Assembly (NCBI GenBank): GCA_013396525.1
Contig: VWYX01000758.1
Location: forward strand, 351,572 to 415,571
Length of the DNA: 64,000 nt
Reading direction: 5' to 3'
From: Chaetorhynchus papuensis
Lineage: Eukaryota > Chordata > Aves > Passeriformes > Rhipiduridae
Shown: piece after piece, positions 13,220-24,679 of the stretch
Numbering within the stretch: position 1 is the first letter of the stretch
How the letters are laid out: every line of letters begins with the position of its first letter
Notes under the pieces: model-generated
What the model was told of the DNA's origin: nothing
Databases searched by the model: none
The model's input: only the letters and a program-made list of their open reading frames with translations
Position numbers and translations under genes: made by a program

Positions 13220-13435
13220 GTCAGATCAGCGAACCCAAAAGCAGCCTCGGGGGAAGGTCGGGCTCGGCCGAGAAGGGCTCCCTGCTCTGCACCTGTGGCC
13301 ATGCAAACCCCTGTGCTGGCACCAGAGCAGGAGCCGAAGCAGGAGTGGGTGGAAACAAGTCGGGGAGACTGGGACTGCGGTTTCCGCCAGCAGTGTTGCT
13401 CACACCTGTCTTAACTTCACATTCACCGAGAGAAT
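13220..13435 (+). promoter_or_regulatory. MRPL33: CpG-rich shore, probable downstream edge of MRPL33 promoter island
   Basis: CpG dinucleotides are frequent here ('aaggtcgggctcggccgaga' near 13,255-13,275, and others to 13,430), whereas the surrounding DNA is CpG-poor. The stretch lies just 3' of the gap and about 300-500 bp before the first visible MRPL33 exon. That is where a vertebrate housekeeping promoter or exon 1 region would be expected. No exon 1 matching the MRPL33 N-terminus is visible in it. The island call is inference from base composition. Confidence 0.5.
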
Positions 13436-13755
13436 TCATACTCAGCACTGAAGCTGAAAGCTCACTGAGAACATCTGGAGACTGCAGCAAGTGCCGCCTG
13501 TCATGCCGGGCACTGCCTTTGCACATACACTTATAAAGGTGATAGGCTGGCAGAAAGAGCAGGGAACTGACAGCACATGCAAGAGTGAGTGAAGCTTTAT
13601 CATGACAGTAAATCTCTTCACACTATCTCTCTGGGGCTTTAGCAAAGTCAGGCAGTGGAAAACACTTAATCTTTATATATTGCATAAAAGGAAACAAGAT
13701 AAAATGTTAACTGTTTCTTCTGTTTTTCTCTTCTTCATGTTGCAAAAATCCCCAG

Positions 13756-13774
13756 TGGCTAAGAGCAAATCCAA
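13756..13774 (+). CDS. MRPL33: MRPL33 coding exon 2 (19-nt microexon)
   Basis: A pyrimidine-rich tract (about 13,710-13,736) and the acceptor CAG at 13,753-13,755 precede the exon, and the donor GTAAGT starts at 13,775. The exon contributes two bases, then AKSKS, then two bases of a Lys codon completed by the next exon. AKSKSK is the conserved N-terminal signature of vertebrate MRPL33. One base is needed from exon 1 (a G would give Val). An in-frame ATG at 13,737 reads MLQKSPV into the same frame, so an unspliced alternative start cannot be excluded. The splice-acceptor reading fits the known gene structure better. Confidence 0.8.
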
Positions 13775-16343
13775 GTAAGTAATGTTTTCCTCACCAGTTT
13801 TTGATTACTGGTATGTTATATCTTTGCAAAATGTTAAGCTTCTCTAGATTTTTTTAATATACCTGAGAGAACTGCAGTCCTTGAGTCTAGCTGCCTTCTC
13901 TCACCCATTCAGTATGTGTGTCTTCTCACAGGTAAGTACAGAATGGTGGGAAACTCTCCCATGGGTTCTGAACTTGCAACAAAGGCAGGTTTTGTCCTCT
14001 GGGCTGTCACACTGATCTCAGCTGTAATCTCCAAAGCACCCTGCACAGGGGGAAGCACACCTCTGTGCTCTGTGATTAGAGGCTGTAAATGATCCACATA
14101 CTCTTCCTGTCATACCTTTTTAGCTGAGGAGAGTAAAGTGAGGTATAGTGTGGATCTTTGTTGTCTGTGGTGTGGACTTCGGGCAGGTGCTGTGAAGCTT
14201 TCCCATAGCCAGAGTGCAGAACACTTCCTTGGTTTAGCACATTCCTGTGTTTATATGTGAGGGGCGGATGGGGTGCAGTCAGGGCTTTGGGCATCCTAGT
14301 TTGCTCCGTAGTCCAGCTCAGCAGAGATGTTAGTGGGCTCTGGAAGAAAATTAGTCACAGTCCTCTGACCTGTAGAGAAAGCTGATGGTGTGTTAAGGGT
14401 TGGAAAGGAAGGAATATGTACTTTGAGCACACCAGTACTCTTACAGTGTGGGCACAAGGAGACAAGATCATGTGGAGAAACTGACTTGGATCCAAAATGC
14501 TGTTTGTAAGAAAATTAACTAGACAAATCCAAGAGGCTGAACTGGTGCATTTATGTGAACACACTGCCGTCTTCCCATTCCCAGAAGTTGCATTCTGTGT
14601 GAGTGTATTATATTTGGTACCCCACAGGCCCAGGATATATGGCCTTTGGTACATTTTCTCTATTTTGGTTTTTTCAAGAATCTGCCCCCAGTAGAGCCAG
14701 TACCAACCACTTGCCACATTTGAGCAGATTCTTCTGTTACAGAATTTCTGCACAATTGTCAGGCTTTTAAATTAAGAAAGCGCCTCCCAAGTATGTGCCT
14801 GACAGAGAGCAGTTTGACATCTCATCATTCTACTGTTATCTGTTCATAAAAACAAACACAGCAAAGCGGGAGGTTTCTGCAAGGTGAAAAAGTAGCTTTC
14901 TTAAAATGGTGTTACTAATGTTAATGTAGGAATTTCTACCACACGCTCCTTTTTATTTTTTATCCCAATGTTTCTTTCTCTGTTCTTTTACAGTCCCATA
15001 TGCACTTCAGGAATATGTTCTTACATTATTTATCTTTCTCCACCCCCCCTTGGGTTTCTTCCTGTGCCCCAGCAGCCTTTCAGTGTTGTTTTCTGCCTCT
15101 GCTCCTTGGTACATTTCTTCACAGGGGAGTATTTTTTTTAACAAGGTGTATTGTTCAGAATGGGCTTGGCCTCAAACATGTGGTGCACAAGAATTTGAAG
15201 GCCTGGTCACACTGATGCCACTGATTCCCCCAGAAAGGGGAAATTGCACAGAGGCTTTGAGGAAGTGAGTGAGGTATAGGGAAAGGAGTCTTTGTGGTTA
15301 CTGGTGCTTCACAGCACACCTGCAGCAGTGTACAGGAGAGGGATAATCCCAAGAATATGCTTGGTCAGTTGTCTGCAGGAATCCAGTGTCTTTATTATCA
15401 ACTCAAATTCAATTGCAAAGCTGAAAAGGAAGAGCTTAAGGAAGTACACTGGTCAGAGCTGCACAAGTGAGGAAGAATGGGTTCATTTTGACAGACCATT
15501 TTGTGTTAGAAACAGGAAAATACTGGCAAATGAAAAGTGAACTGAATGCCCACATGCAGAGATGTATCCATCTCTTCATTGAAATGGAAGAGAAAGACGT
15601 AATTTACAGACTGCTTAAAGGGTTTAGCATTTCTTGTGAAACTTCAGAAGATGCCCTCTGTCTGGGAAGTTGCTTGGATCTTGGCATACTTTCAGACTGG
15701 GGGCTTGGAGCAGCTTCCTCAGTCTCCTGCTCCTGGGACACCACAGCTGCTGCCAGCCTGCCCCGCAAACCGAGAGCCCTCCAGTGGGGAAGGGGGTTCC
15801 CGTGGCTGGCTTAACATCAAGCTCTGTATCTCTAGCAGGATGGATGGTGCCAAGGGGTTCTGCTTCTCCTTTTGCACGCCTCTTGTGCCAGCCTATCTGC
15901 TTAGCTTCCTCTCTGCATGAGGAAGTGATAGTCTGTGATACAGTGTTATCTACAGCCTGAACATCTTTAACGACATCATCCTTCCTCTCTTGCCATTAGC
16001 TTTTAAGCCACAGTGACTCAATCGTATGCTGATTTTCCTAATTTCTTTTTTTCTTTCTTGTTTTTATTCCTCCCACCTCACGGTTTTTTTGGAGAAGCTA
16101 TTTCACTCTAGGCTTGTATCCTATTGAGGAATTATTTACCTAAGCTTGATGCTGGAGCTTATGGTTTAGTGTTTGTCTGTGTTAAAATTTAAGCATACAC
16201 AGTTTTCATACCCTCATCACTGAAGCTGAAATGAAGTGTTTTGTGTGTATGCTGAAAGCTTGTCCATTGGCCAGTGCCCTGGCAGATGTGGGCCCTCACT
16301 GAGTGCCTGTGCACTGACACAGAGACATCCCTTGTGCCTTTAG
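13775..16343 (+). other. MRPL33: MRPL33 intron 2
   Basis: This intron begins GTAAGT and ends TTTAG. I see no exon, RNA gene or mobile element in it. Short open frames around 15.0-15.96 kb lie in several overlapping frames and look like chance. Confidence 0.75.
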
Positions 16344-16450
16344 ATACATTCTGGTGAGGATGAAGAGCGCTGCGGAGACAGGCTACTGTTTCAACATCAG
16401 GAGACTCCGACTGCAGGAAAAACTGGTCTTACTGAGATACGATCCCATCG
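16344..16450 (+). CDS. MRPL33: MRPL33 coding exon 3 (core of bL33m)
   Basis: The 107-nt exon lies between the acceptor TTTAG (ending at 16,343) and the donor GTAAGA (from 16,451). It completes the split Lys codon, adds 35 residues from YILVRMKSAAETG to LLRYDPI, and ends with one base of an Ala codon. It carries the hallmark ILVRM, the GYCFN segment and the basic RRLRLQEKL stretch found in vertebrate MRPL33. Residue differences from mammals are conservative. No frameshift or stop is present. Confidence 0.96.
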
Positions 16451-18586
16451 GTAAGAACTTGGGGAAGAAGTCAGCATGCTTTGTATAAGCTTCTCTGACT
16501 CTGTGAGGGAAAAGATTTGAATGCAACAGGATTTTTCCCATCTAAGCAGAATATGTCATAACATGTTTCATACTCAAATGACTGTACTGTTGCTGTTCTT
16601 CATGACATTCCAGTGGGAAGTAAATGTTACCCTCATTTTACAGATTGTGGCAGTGAAACAAAGTAATGACTTGCCTGACACATCAGAGACTTTGATGACA
16701 GCCATGCCACATGTCACTGGCGAAGTCAAATGACACAGGAGTTCTTTCATTCTGTTTCTTTGTGTGGTTTGCTAGACTGCTACCTCCAACAAGCAGGCAC
16801 AAAGTATGCATCAACAGAAGTGTTCTGTTCAGCTGCCATGGGAGCTCTAGACCAGAATTTTTAACCATCTCTTACAAAATGGACTTTTTCTTCTAAAGAA
16901 ATAAGCACAAATTCTTCCTGTTCCACAAATGATATCACTCTCCAGATGACAGTTAGTGGATTCTTTTATGTTCCCCTGATCCTTGCAGATACTCTCAGTT
17001 TAAAAATCTGATTTGTTGGACAGGTTATAGCACTTGCCAAACTGCCTTTTGCTCACCCAGCTTTTTGAAAGGTGACTAAGGGTTCAAGTTTCTGTAGTTA
17101 ACATTAAAAAGCTAAATTTAATATTAAAAAGCTTAATTTGGGTAAACTTAGAATTTAAACCAAACCATGTTAGAAATAACATGGTGGAGCTAATGCAAAA
17201 AAGGCTTATTTAAAGTTATAGAATATAAGAAGTTTATTAAGCAGCTCTAAGTACATAATGCATGGCCAGTAGTTACGTGACTCAAGCTTATTTTTTCTTA
17301 AAATTTTATATTCTTGTTAGAGGACTACCTTTTCATTCTCAGAGCTAACAGTACAGGAGCTTTGAGAGGTGAGAGAAACCACTAGAGAAGCAATATGCTG
17401 TCATCAAAGGTGACAGAAGCTGTGGCTTTCCTTTTGAATTCCACACAGAAGGGGAGTCAGAGATCTCTGGGACTATTTTCTTGAGTAAGAAAAATAAATT
17501 ATTGCATTGAAACATTGTGCAAAGTGATCCTCCAGAAGCTTTGCAACTTGTAGGGAAGTGAAGAAAGAGAAGAACTCAGACAGAACATGTAGTAGGTTGC
17601 CGAAGAAAGCTCTGATCTTTGTAGCCTGTAGTAGAACACAAGTGAGAAATTGATGTGAGAAAGTGTTGCATGTGTGAAGGGAAGTAAATTTGAGTCTAGA
17701 TAACAACTCACATCAGGAATATGTTAGGAAGCATTTTCACTTGGCATGTGTTTTCACCTTATGTTTTGTACTTCTCAGAAACCTGGGACATCCACAGAAT
17801 GAAGCTTTTTAGTGAAGTAGTGGCAGGATTGCCCAAGTTTCACTACCTCCCAACTGCAGCAACAGAATCTGTACTATCTGCAGTATTTCTTAAAACGAAA
17901 CTTTTATGTGGAAGAAGAGACTTTGTTGTTGTGTGGATTGCTCTTGCGTAGCTTTCAATGGAATTCATATAATGAAATTCAACCAAACAGTGTTGATTTT
18001 CAAATGGCATTGTAAAGCTTTGCTTTGATTTATTTTGTAATTTTTGGGTTTTATTAATGTAGACTATGCTTAACCTGTAGTGACTTTGCAAACACCTGCA
18101 TCAGGCATTGTGGACAGGGCCAGCTTGTGCCTCGTTGAGAGATCCACAGGACAATTGTTTAACTTCTCAGTCAGCCTGTGAGGCCAACTAGATCCAGCTC
18201 ATCATCTGTAGTTGTTTGGGCTCTGGAGTTGAAGACTAGTAAAAAGCAGAAAGAACCTATTTTTGTCCCTACATCGAGCAGCTGTGACTCAGAATAGTCA
18301 CACAGAGCAGCTGTTGAGTGTTTTCAGTCACTTGCATCCTGATACTTATTCTCACAGAGGTAAAGTGGACATCTTAGGAACTAAAAATTACATGTGGTGA
18401 AGTGAAAGCACCACTAAACTCCTTCAAGAGTTGGTTAACAACAGTGCTGTGCCAGTCAGTTGCTCCACACTCATTTAAGCAGTGAAGGCAGCCAGGAGAA
18501 AAAGAACGTGGGCTGGGTGAATTGAATTTTAACACTTCAGGCTTCTTAACGGATTCTTTTTTCTCTTTATTTTTTTCCCCCTGTAG
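16451..18586 (+). other. MRPL33: MRPL33 intron 3
   Basis: The intron runs from GTAAGA to a pyrimidine-rich tract and CTGTAG. It contains a small AT-rich direct repeat near 17.10-17.14 kb and otherwise nothing I can name. Confidence 0.75.
17103..17139 (+). repeat. Small AT-rich direct repeat, period 20
   Basis: 'attaaaaagctaaattta' at 17,103 recurs as 'attaaaaagcttaattt' at 17,123. It looks like a local slippage product inside MRPL33 intron 3. Confidence 0.7.
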
Positions 18587-18636
18587 CAAAACAACGTGTC
18601 CTCTTCACAGAGAAGAGAAAAATCCGCTCTGTGTGA
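18587..18636 (+). CDS. MRPL33: MRPL33 terminal coding exon
   Basis: The acceptor is CTGTAG, preceded by a long T/C tract. The exon completes the split Ala codon, reads KQRVLFTEKRKIRSV and ends at TGA (18,634-18,636). The KQRVLF-EK-KIRS block is the conserved C-terminus of the family. The spliced frame joins the previous exon without a shift. Confidence 0.96.
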
Positions 18637-18783
18637 ACAATGACTGGACTTGATTTATACATGAAGAGAGGATGGTCTGGGGGGAGGACGGGGTGAACAC
18701 TGATTCAGAAATCCAGCAACATGGGCTGAAAAGAGAGGAAATGAACTGGGATCACCGTCTCCTGTGATTTGAAGGCCATTGTG

Positions 18784-18789
18784 AATAAA
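18784..18789 (+). promoter_or_regulatory. MRPL33: MRPL33 polyadenylation signal AATAAA
   Basis: A canonical AATAAA lies 148 bp after the stop codon, giving a short 3' UTR typical of ribosomal protein genes. A second AATAAA at 18,960-18,965 could serve as an alternative distal site. Confidence 0.75.
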
Positions 18790-18814
18790 ACAATGTAGAG
18801 AGAGATGTCTGGAC

Positions 18815-19880
18815 ATAGATCATCACAGTAACATTTATTTATCTTCTGAGTTATTTTTACAGTGCTCAATTAAAAAAAATTAAATAGCAAATCCCATTGT
18901 CTGTGTTTTCTATTGTGAAAGAGGCTGTAATCTTCAAAGGAACTATTGTTTTAAAAAGCAATAAAAATTAACATTTTCCACAGCAGGAATTCAATGGCAG
19001 GATTGCAAGTTTTTCTAACCTACCAGCCACAGATGCGACAGTAGTGACCACGAGCTGGTGTCATTACTTGGAGGGATAATGTTGCACCAGCTCCTTCTGA
19101 GGAAAGAAGCAATGGGAACCTAGATGAGTTTTTTGATAAGCTATTAGCATGGTTAAAAGGGCTGTATTATTTTCAGCCAGGTTAGTAGGATGGATTTTTC
19201 ACTCCTGGGTTTTTGTCAAACATGAAGAAAACAGACAAGGTAGTTCTCTGATGTTTTTGTAAGCTTTTTTTTTCAGTACTTAGCTTGCCTGTGTTTGGAG
19301 CAATATGGCTAGAGACATTTTTCAAAGTCTACCTCCGTAGCAGTCCTGTCCTATTTGCAGTTGGAGGGACCCTCCTTAGTGTGGGGAAGCAGGGAGCGCA
19401 GTGCCACACCTGAGGCACGTGGGCACAGGTGGGCCCAGGCTCGATATATGGGGCTTTGTTGTGAGCCAAACACTGGCCCTGGTGTTTGAGCACTGAAGTT
19501 GCAATCTCAAAGCTGATGCTCTGCTTCATGTGCTGCCATTTCACATCAGAAGGTCTGATAAAATCAAGTAAAAATACTGCCAGGAGCCCAATACCCTCCA
19601 GGTGTTTTGCTGTAAACTTCATGTAGTAGAGTGCACTGTGTGGGACGGCCACAAGCTCAGGGCTGTGTGGGGCCAGAGAGAGACCTGCTGTGCTGTGTTT
19701 GGAAGACCCACCACCCCCACCCCATCTTACTGCTGTAGAACAGGAACACACAGGATTCCTGAAATAAGAAGCAAAGGGACTCTGCTGGCCTTTCCAATCA
19801 GCAGAGGAGAACCTCAGTGCAGTCAGGAGAATAATGCTGTCTGGTATAGATAAAATCAGTACAGCGAGCTAGACAATCAA
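18815..19880 (-). other. RBKS: Inferred RBKS 3' UTR region
   Basis: No gene is recognised between the MRPL33 polyadenylation signal and the RBKS stop codon. The most economical reading is the RBKS 3' UTR ending near 18,815-18,825. The sequence from about 19.33 to 19.75 kb is somewhat GC-richer and open on the - strand for 140 codons, but the frame resembles no known protein and lies downstream of the RBKS stop. Confidence 0.4.
18834..18839 (-). promoter_or_regulatory. RBKS: Candidate RBKS polyadenylation signal (AATAAA on - strand)
   Basis: TTTATT on the + strand reads AATAAA on the - strand. It is the only canonical hexamer I noticed by eye between the RBKS stop codon and the MRPL33 3' end, and would give RBKS a 3' UTR of about 1.05 kb. 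The hexamer is seen; its use is inference. Confidence 0.4.
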
Positions 19881-20054
19881 TTAGAAAAGGTCCTGAGGCA
19901 AGTCCTTCCTGTAAGGATATGAAGATTGTGTCCCCGCTGCCTGGACGCTCACTGATGCGACGCAGTTAGACTTCCTGATCATTTCCTCCATGGATAACTT
20001 GGGATAGTAAGCCAGGTAGAAGGCCAGTGCTCCCACAAAACTGTCTCCAGCGCC
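19881..20054 (-). CDS. RBKS: RBKS terminal coding exon (catalytic GAGD motif)
   Basis: On the - strand, the acceptor TTCTAG is followed by GAGDSFVGALAFYLAYYP, then 39 more residues ending SSYPYRKDLPQDLF and a TAA stop (19,881-19,883). With DTT from the preceding exon it forms the PfkB family signature. There GAGD makes the anion hole, and its Asp is the catalytic base that activates the ribose hydroxyl. The AAGTQSSYPY block is the conserved vertebrate RBKS C-terminus that borders the nucleotide and potassium sites. The exon is 174 nt in phase 0, with no anomalies. Confidence 0.97.
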   Translation of the reverse strand, partial: GAGDSFVGALAFYLAYYPKLSMEEMIRKSNCVASVSVQAAGTQSSYPYRKDLPQDLF

Positions 20055-23000
20055 CTAGAATAAAATAACAAACAAGCTTAAGTGTATTTGCACAGGGAAA
20101 CAATTCAGATGCCTTTACTGGAAAGACACAAGTTGTAGCACTGATTGCAGGGGTCAGGAAATTGTTCAGGGGTTGAGTTCAATTCACTTTTCTATGCCTA
20201 GGAAATTCTGCAAACTTAAACTAATGCCACAATATGATCCTTGTGCCCAGCTGCTGAGTCAAGGTGCACATTATAATGTTTCTTAAAGAAAAAGAAAAGC
20301 AAGCATGCCACAGTTCAGCAAGATGCTGTTATAAACGCTGCTTTTGAAACTTCCTGTTGTTGGAGTGTTCGATTTTGATTTCTCAACCTGGATGTTTCAT
20401 TAAAGCTATTTTCCTCTTATTTAACTTCTGTTTTTCATAAAGGTCAGTGGTAGAGGGGGCAGAGAAAAGGGGAAAAAAATAAGCCATGTGGCTTGTGGTG
20501 TCTGTAAATTCCTAGTTGCAGAGTGATACGTTTTGACGCTTCCAGAACTTAGCTGTTGTTTATTTAAAAGGTCCCACTGCCATTAAAAACTATGATTGTG
20601 TCTATCACATAAACCACTCCTATTTCTGGGGCAAGCTTTGCCACCTGTGCTGAGTTTGACCATGAAGGATGAGGACAGTGGCATTCACCTGGAGCTCTGG
20701 CAGCCGTGGCCCTCTCGAGCTACCCGTCATTCCCAGGCCATGCCCTGCCTGCCCCGTGGGAGCCCTCGGGAGGCAGGGAGTACATCTGTCCCACATGGGC
20801 ACCAGCCACACCCCAGCTTGCTCTGACCCTCTTGCCCAGATACCACTGGCTGTGCTCTGGTCAGCAGGGAATGACAGCTGTTTGCCTCCCAAGTGCTTTT
20901 TAACAATAACTGTTGTTTAGCGATGTTCAGTGCTATGAAGTGTCCCCAACAACTGGCAAAATTTAACTTGATTGATGTCCATTTTTAACTTGATTTGCTC
21001 ATTTCGGTGCACAGTGTTCTCTCCTCCTCCTCCCCTAAAACTGGCTTGATTTCTAAGGCCAGACTGATACCAATTCTTGTTGGTACCGTAAAACGAGTCC
21101 TAAGGTCCCTTTTTTAAAATCATACTTTTCTACCAGTGAAGGCATTAAATTAGACACACTAATATTATCTTATTTCATTCCAGATCCAGCATATGGACTA
21201 TCTTCCCTGAGGGATTTTGCCTCTTTAGATGTCATAAATACGCCCCAAGAGTCATGGGACAAGAGCAAAGGGCCTGGAAAAACTTTGTTAAAACAGCTCA
21301 GCAAAATTTCTACTGGAAGACCAGGAAGTAATTTTCCAATTTTAAGTACTAGTATTTCTCAGTCTTAAACTCTTACTTGCCCTGAAATCAGCGGCATGTA
21401 ATATCATTCCAGCAAAACAATGCCACTTCCACAGAAATTTGTTTCTAATGTTGCAAGCAGCTGACAGGGCAGAGCAGCGAGGACACTGCAAGGGACCCTA
21501 ATGAGGGTGAGCACAGGATAGGGGCCCTACCCCAGGCCTGGCCTCTCCTTGCCCAGCCCTGCCACAAGTGGCTGTTTCCAGACAGAAAACTCCCAGCTGA
21601 ACTCTTGCTTGGTCTGGAGTTTGAATGCTCTCTTCCATCAGGATACAGTGGAGAGCACAGCCTGGCAAATGACAAGTTAATAAGTGAAGCAGTGCCCCTG
21701 CGTGCAGCTGTAGCAGCACCTGTTTCAACAGCTCTGTATTCCTGAACATACCAAGGGCAGGTGAAGGCTTTTATCAATTTCTGTTGGGGCTTTGTCTCCC
21801 TCCTGGTTTCCGGAGTTTTCCCACAATGGCAGGTGGAGCAGGAGCAGGTGACTGCTAGTTAAGCATTGCCAGTGTCTTTTGTCTGATGCATAATACAAAA
21901 ATCTCCATCCCATCTCAGAGTTTGTAATCTAATCAGTGCATGATTAATTATTAAAGCTATTTTGGTGCTGTTGTAATAGACAGGAGTAGGATTTCAGTAT
22001 GCAGATCTGTTCTGCTGTAGCTCTAGCAGGAAGAACATTTTTTACAGTGATCACCGGGAAATGGAAGTAGCCAAATATTTTAATGAGTAATACTCAGAAT
22101 ATCTGGTGTCAAATAGCATAAACTATTACCTGGCAGCAGCATGGAGCAGAATACTGTCTTTCTGACTTTTTTTTAATAATTGCTGCACTGTTGGCTATTG
22201 GAACAAAAAAGACTAACCATGTGTCACCCAGGTCTTAGTCTGTATGCCATTGAGATGGAGTGTAAGTTCTCCCTGCAATGTTACTGTGGCTCCCTGCTCG
22301 TGGGTGACGCTCTGAGATTGTGAGATGGCTGGAGATCTCCCTTTTAGCGTGGCTGAACAATGATAAATGGCTCTGAAAGCAGAAAAGGGAGAGAACAGCA
22401 GACTCCCATCCAGAATGGAAAAAGGCCCCCCAGCATTTTTTTGCAAGAGAAAAACTTATAAGGTGATTGGAGAATATACAGAAGGATTTGATGCCAGTAA
22501 ACTTCTGCTGAAACCCTGGCTTCCCATGCATAGACTGAAGCAGTCAGTATCTGCAAAGCCTAGCTATTACAGACCCAAAGGGTATCATAAATTCAGCTCT
22601 TGGTAAGTGAACATTTTGTGAAGGGGGTGTTTTCAATGCAGGAGCTGCTGCACTAAGAACAGCATCATGCATCAGATTGATTATGTAGATACCCTGCTCA
22701 GCCTTGCTTCTGGTCTGTGCAGACATGACTGGTCAAACATGACTAAAAGAGCAATAGCAGAACTGATTCAGATACAAGGTTAACTGCAGTAAGGACTATT
22801 TCTGGCTTACAGAAAGAGACCTTCCTTCTTTGGTATTGTGGATTAAACTACATTGGGTTTGGTAGATTCAGAAAAGGTTGGCACAGAGCACTAAAAGAAA
22901 CAGGCTCAGAGTAAAATCAAGATTACACAAACACTGGAATAGCAAATAGCAGATCTACATTTAGCTGTTTCAAAACCTGCTCTAAGAAAAATAATTCTAA

Positions 23001-24674
23001 CCTACTTCACAAAAAAAAGAATTTGAGCAGTAAGGTGCACTGAGAGTGCCCATTGACAAAATACAAATACAGAGTAGGTAATATTTTACATTCTTCAGCA
23101 TTTGTCTTCCGGGAATTCTAATACACTGCAGACTTTGAGATAATCCTCATATCCTTGAGTGCCTGGAGACAATTCATTCCATAATTATGAAAGTATAACG
23201 TATTTAACCTTTCTGTAAAGCAGGAGATGCTAGTTTGTTTGAAATAAAATAAAGAATTGGATTTAGATATTGTCTGACATGGTGTGGCTCATTCTTAAAT
23301 ACAAATGTCATGGTTTTGACTAACTTTTATGGTTTTGAAGCAGTTTTGAAAACCTATTTATATTCTGTGCCACTAATCTGTAAGGTCCTTGTTTTCCTGT
23401 GTGTCTGGAAAAGGGCATTTTTGTTTCTTACAATCCAGCACTGATTGAGATTCTGTGCCTCTAGAGAAGAGAAAACCCATGAAAACACTTCTATTTATAC
23501 CTTAGCTTTTGTTAGTCCTGATTTGTCAGAAGCTGGTTCACAACTTTAGTATAACTATTTTTATACAATGCTGCCCTGAGAAGCTTTTTAAGGAAAGTGC
23601 TTTGTAAGTGGAAACTATATTGTTCAACAGCCTTTCCAGCATGTAAAGCCTTTTTCAATCCATCATGCACAGAATATTAGGATGCATTTCACTTATGCAA
23701 TAAGATAACTTGCTCACCAAAAAAATTTGACGGCCAAGAGGCCAAAAGCTACAGTTCACAGAGTGGCAGCAGCTGCACCACCTTGTTCCAGGGCAATCTT
23801 TTGCTCAGCCTTTGCCCTCCCAGCCTGTCTTGCAACAGCAACCATGGAAGAACATGAGAGGGCTCTGGCTCCCGAAACCTGACATTGTTACTGAACCTCA
23901 GAAAACTTTTTTTCTCAGGTGATTTTTAAGAAGTCGCAGTCCTAGTGCTGTCTGGCTATGAACATGGATTCATTCCATTAAATAGATTGTAAGAGCATGT
24001 TACCAAGGCCCAAAGAAACACCTGAAAAAGGATGTTGTATAGCAGTACAAGAGAAATGTTTTGCCTGTAATGATTAATTCTTCATTTAGTGAACAAATTA
24101 CATCAATCCAAAAGCTGTCAAAAACTGCCTTATGATGTAGAACCAGTACCACGGCTCGCAATGATGCCTACAGTCTCTGAGGAGCATTCACAGAAGTGCA
24201 CAAATGAACGAAGCCTGAGGATTACACTGATTTAGTGCAGTCTACATCCATGGCAATGCAGAGATGCCCAACTCTGTTGAAGGAATTGGGCCTTGGAGAA
24301 TTCCTGTTGTATTTATAGCACTCCACAACTGTGTGATACTGGATTATGCTAAGGATGTTATCGCTCTGTCACATCTGCTCAGCATTCCTTGCTGTACCTC
24401 TGCCTACTCTGTACCCAAACTGCAAATTAGCCCTATGAAACACAAAAATAGCTGTCAGCAAAGGCACTCACTATCCATTGCTCACAAGTGGGAAAAGCCT
24501 ATGTCTCCCTACAAGAATCCCTGGGCTGTGCTTTGATGAAAGGTTACTAGTGGAACTGGAGAAACATTTACAGCCTTTGGATATATTCAGATAGTCTTGT
24601 GCCATTAGGGTCTATGTCTCAGCTACAGGATAATTTCAGCTGAAATGCTCAGGGAGTAAAATATCCTTTGGTGA

Positions 24675-24679
24675 CAGTG
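24675..24679 (+). repeat. Target site duplication, left copy (CAGTG)
   Basis: This 5-bp direct repeat immediately precedes the LTR start and is identical to 25,775-25,779. Confidence 0.8.

Larger units (their letters stand above)
13756..18805 (+). other. MRPL33: MRPL33 gene, visible part
   Basis: The gene encodes mitochondrial large-subunit ribosomal protein bL33m, a basic protein of about 65 residues. It is imported into the matrix and is the relative of bacterial L33. Three coding exons are visible (13,756-13,774; 16,344-16,450; 18,587-18,636) with intact GT-AG junctions and consistent phase. They give 57 residues of continuous frame from AKSKSK to the C-terminal KIRSV. That is the whole family length except about six to eight N-terminal residues. 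The 3' UTR runs from 18,637 to about 20 bases past the AATAAA at 18,784. RBKS follows immediately in the opposite orientation. Confidence 0.9.

Noticed and set aside
19329..19751. 140-codon open frame on the - strand just beyond the RBKS stop
   Set aside because: It resembles no known protein and is not spliced to RBKS, whose last exon ends in a conserved C-terminus and stop. Most likely 3' UTR.
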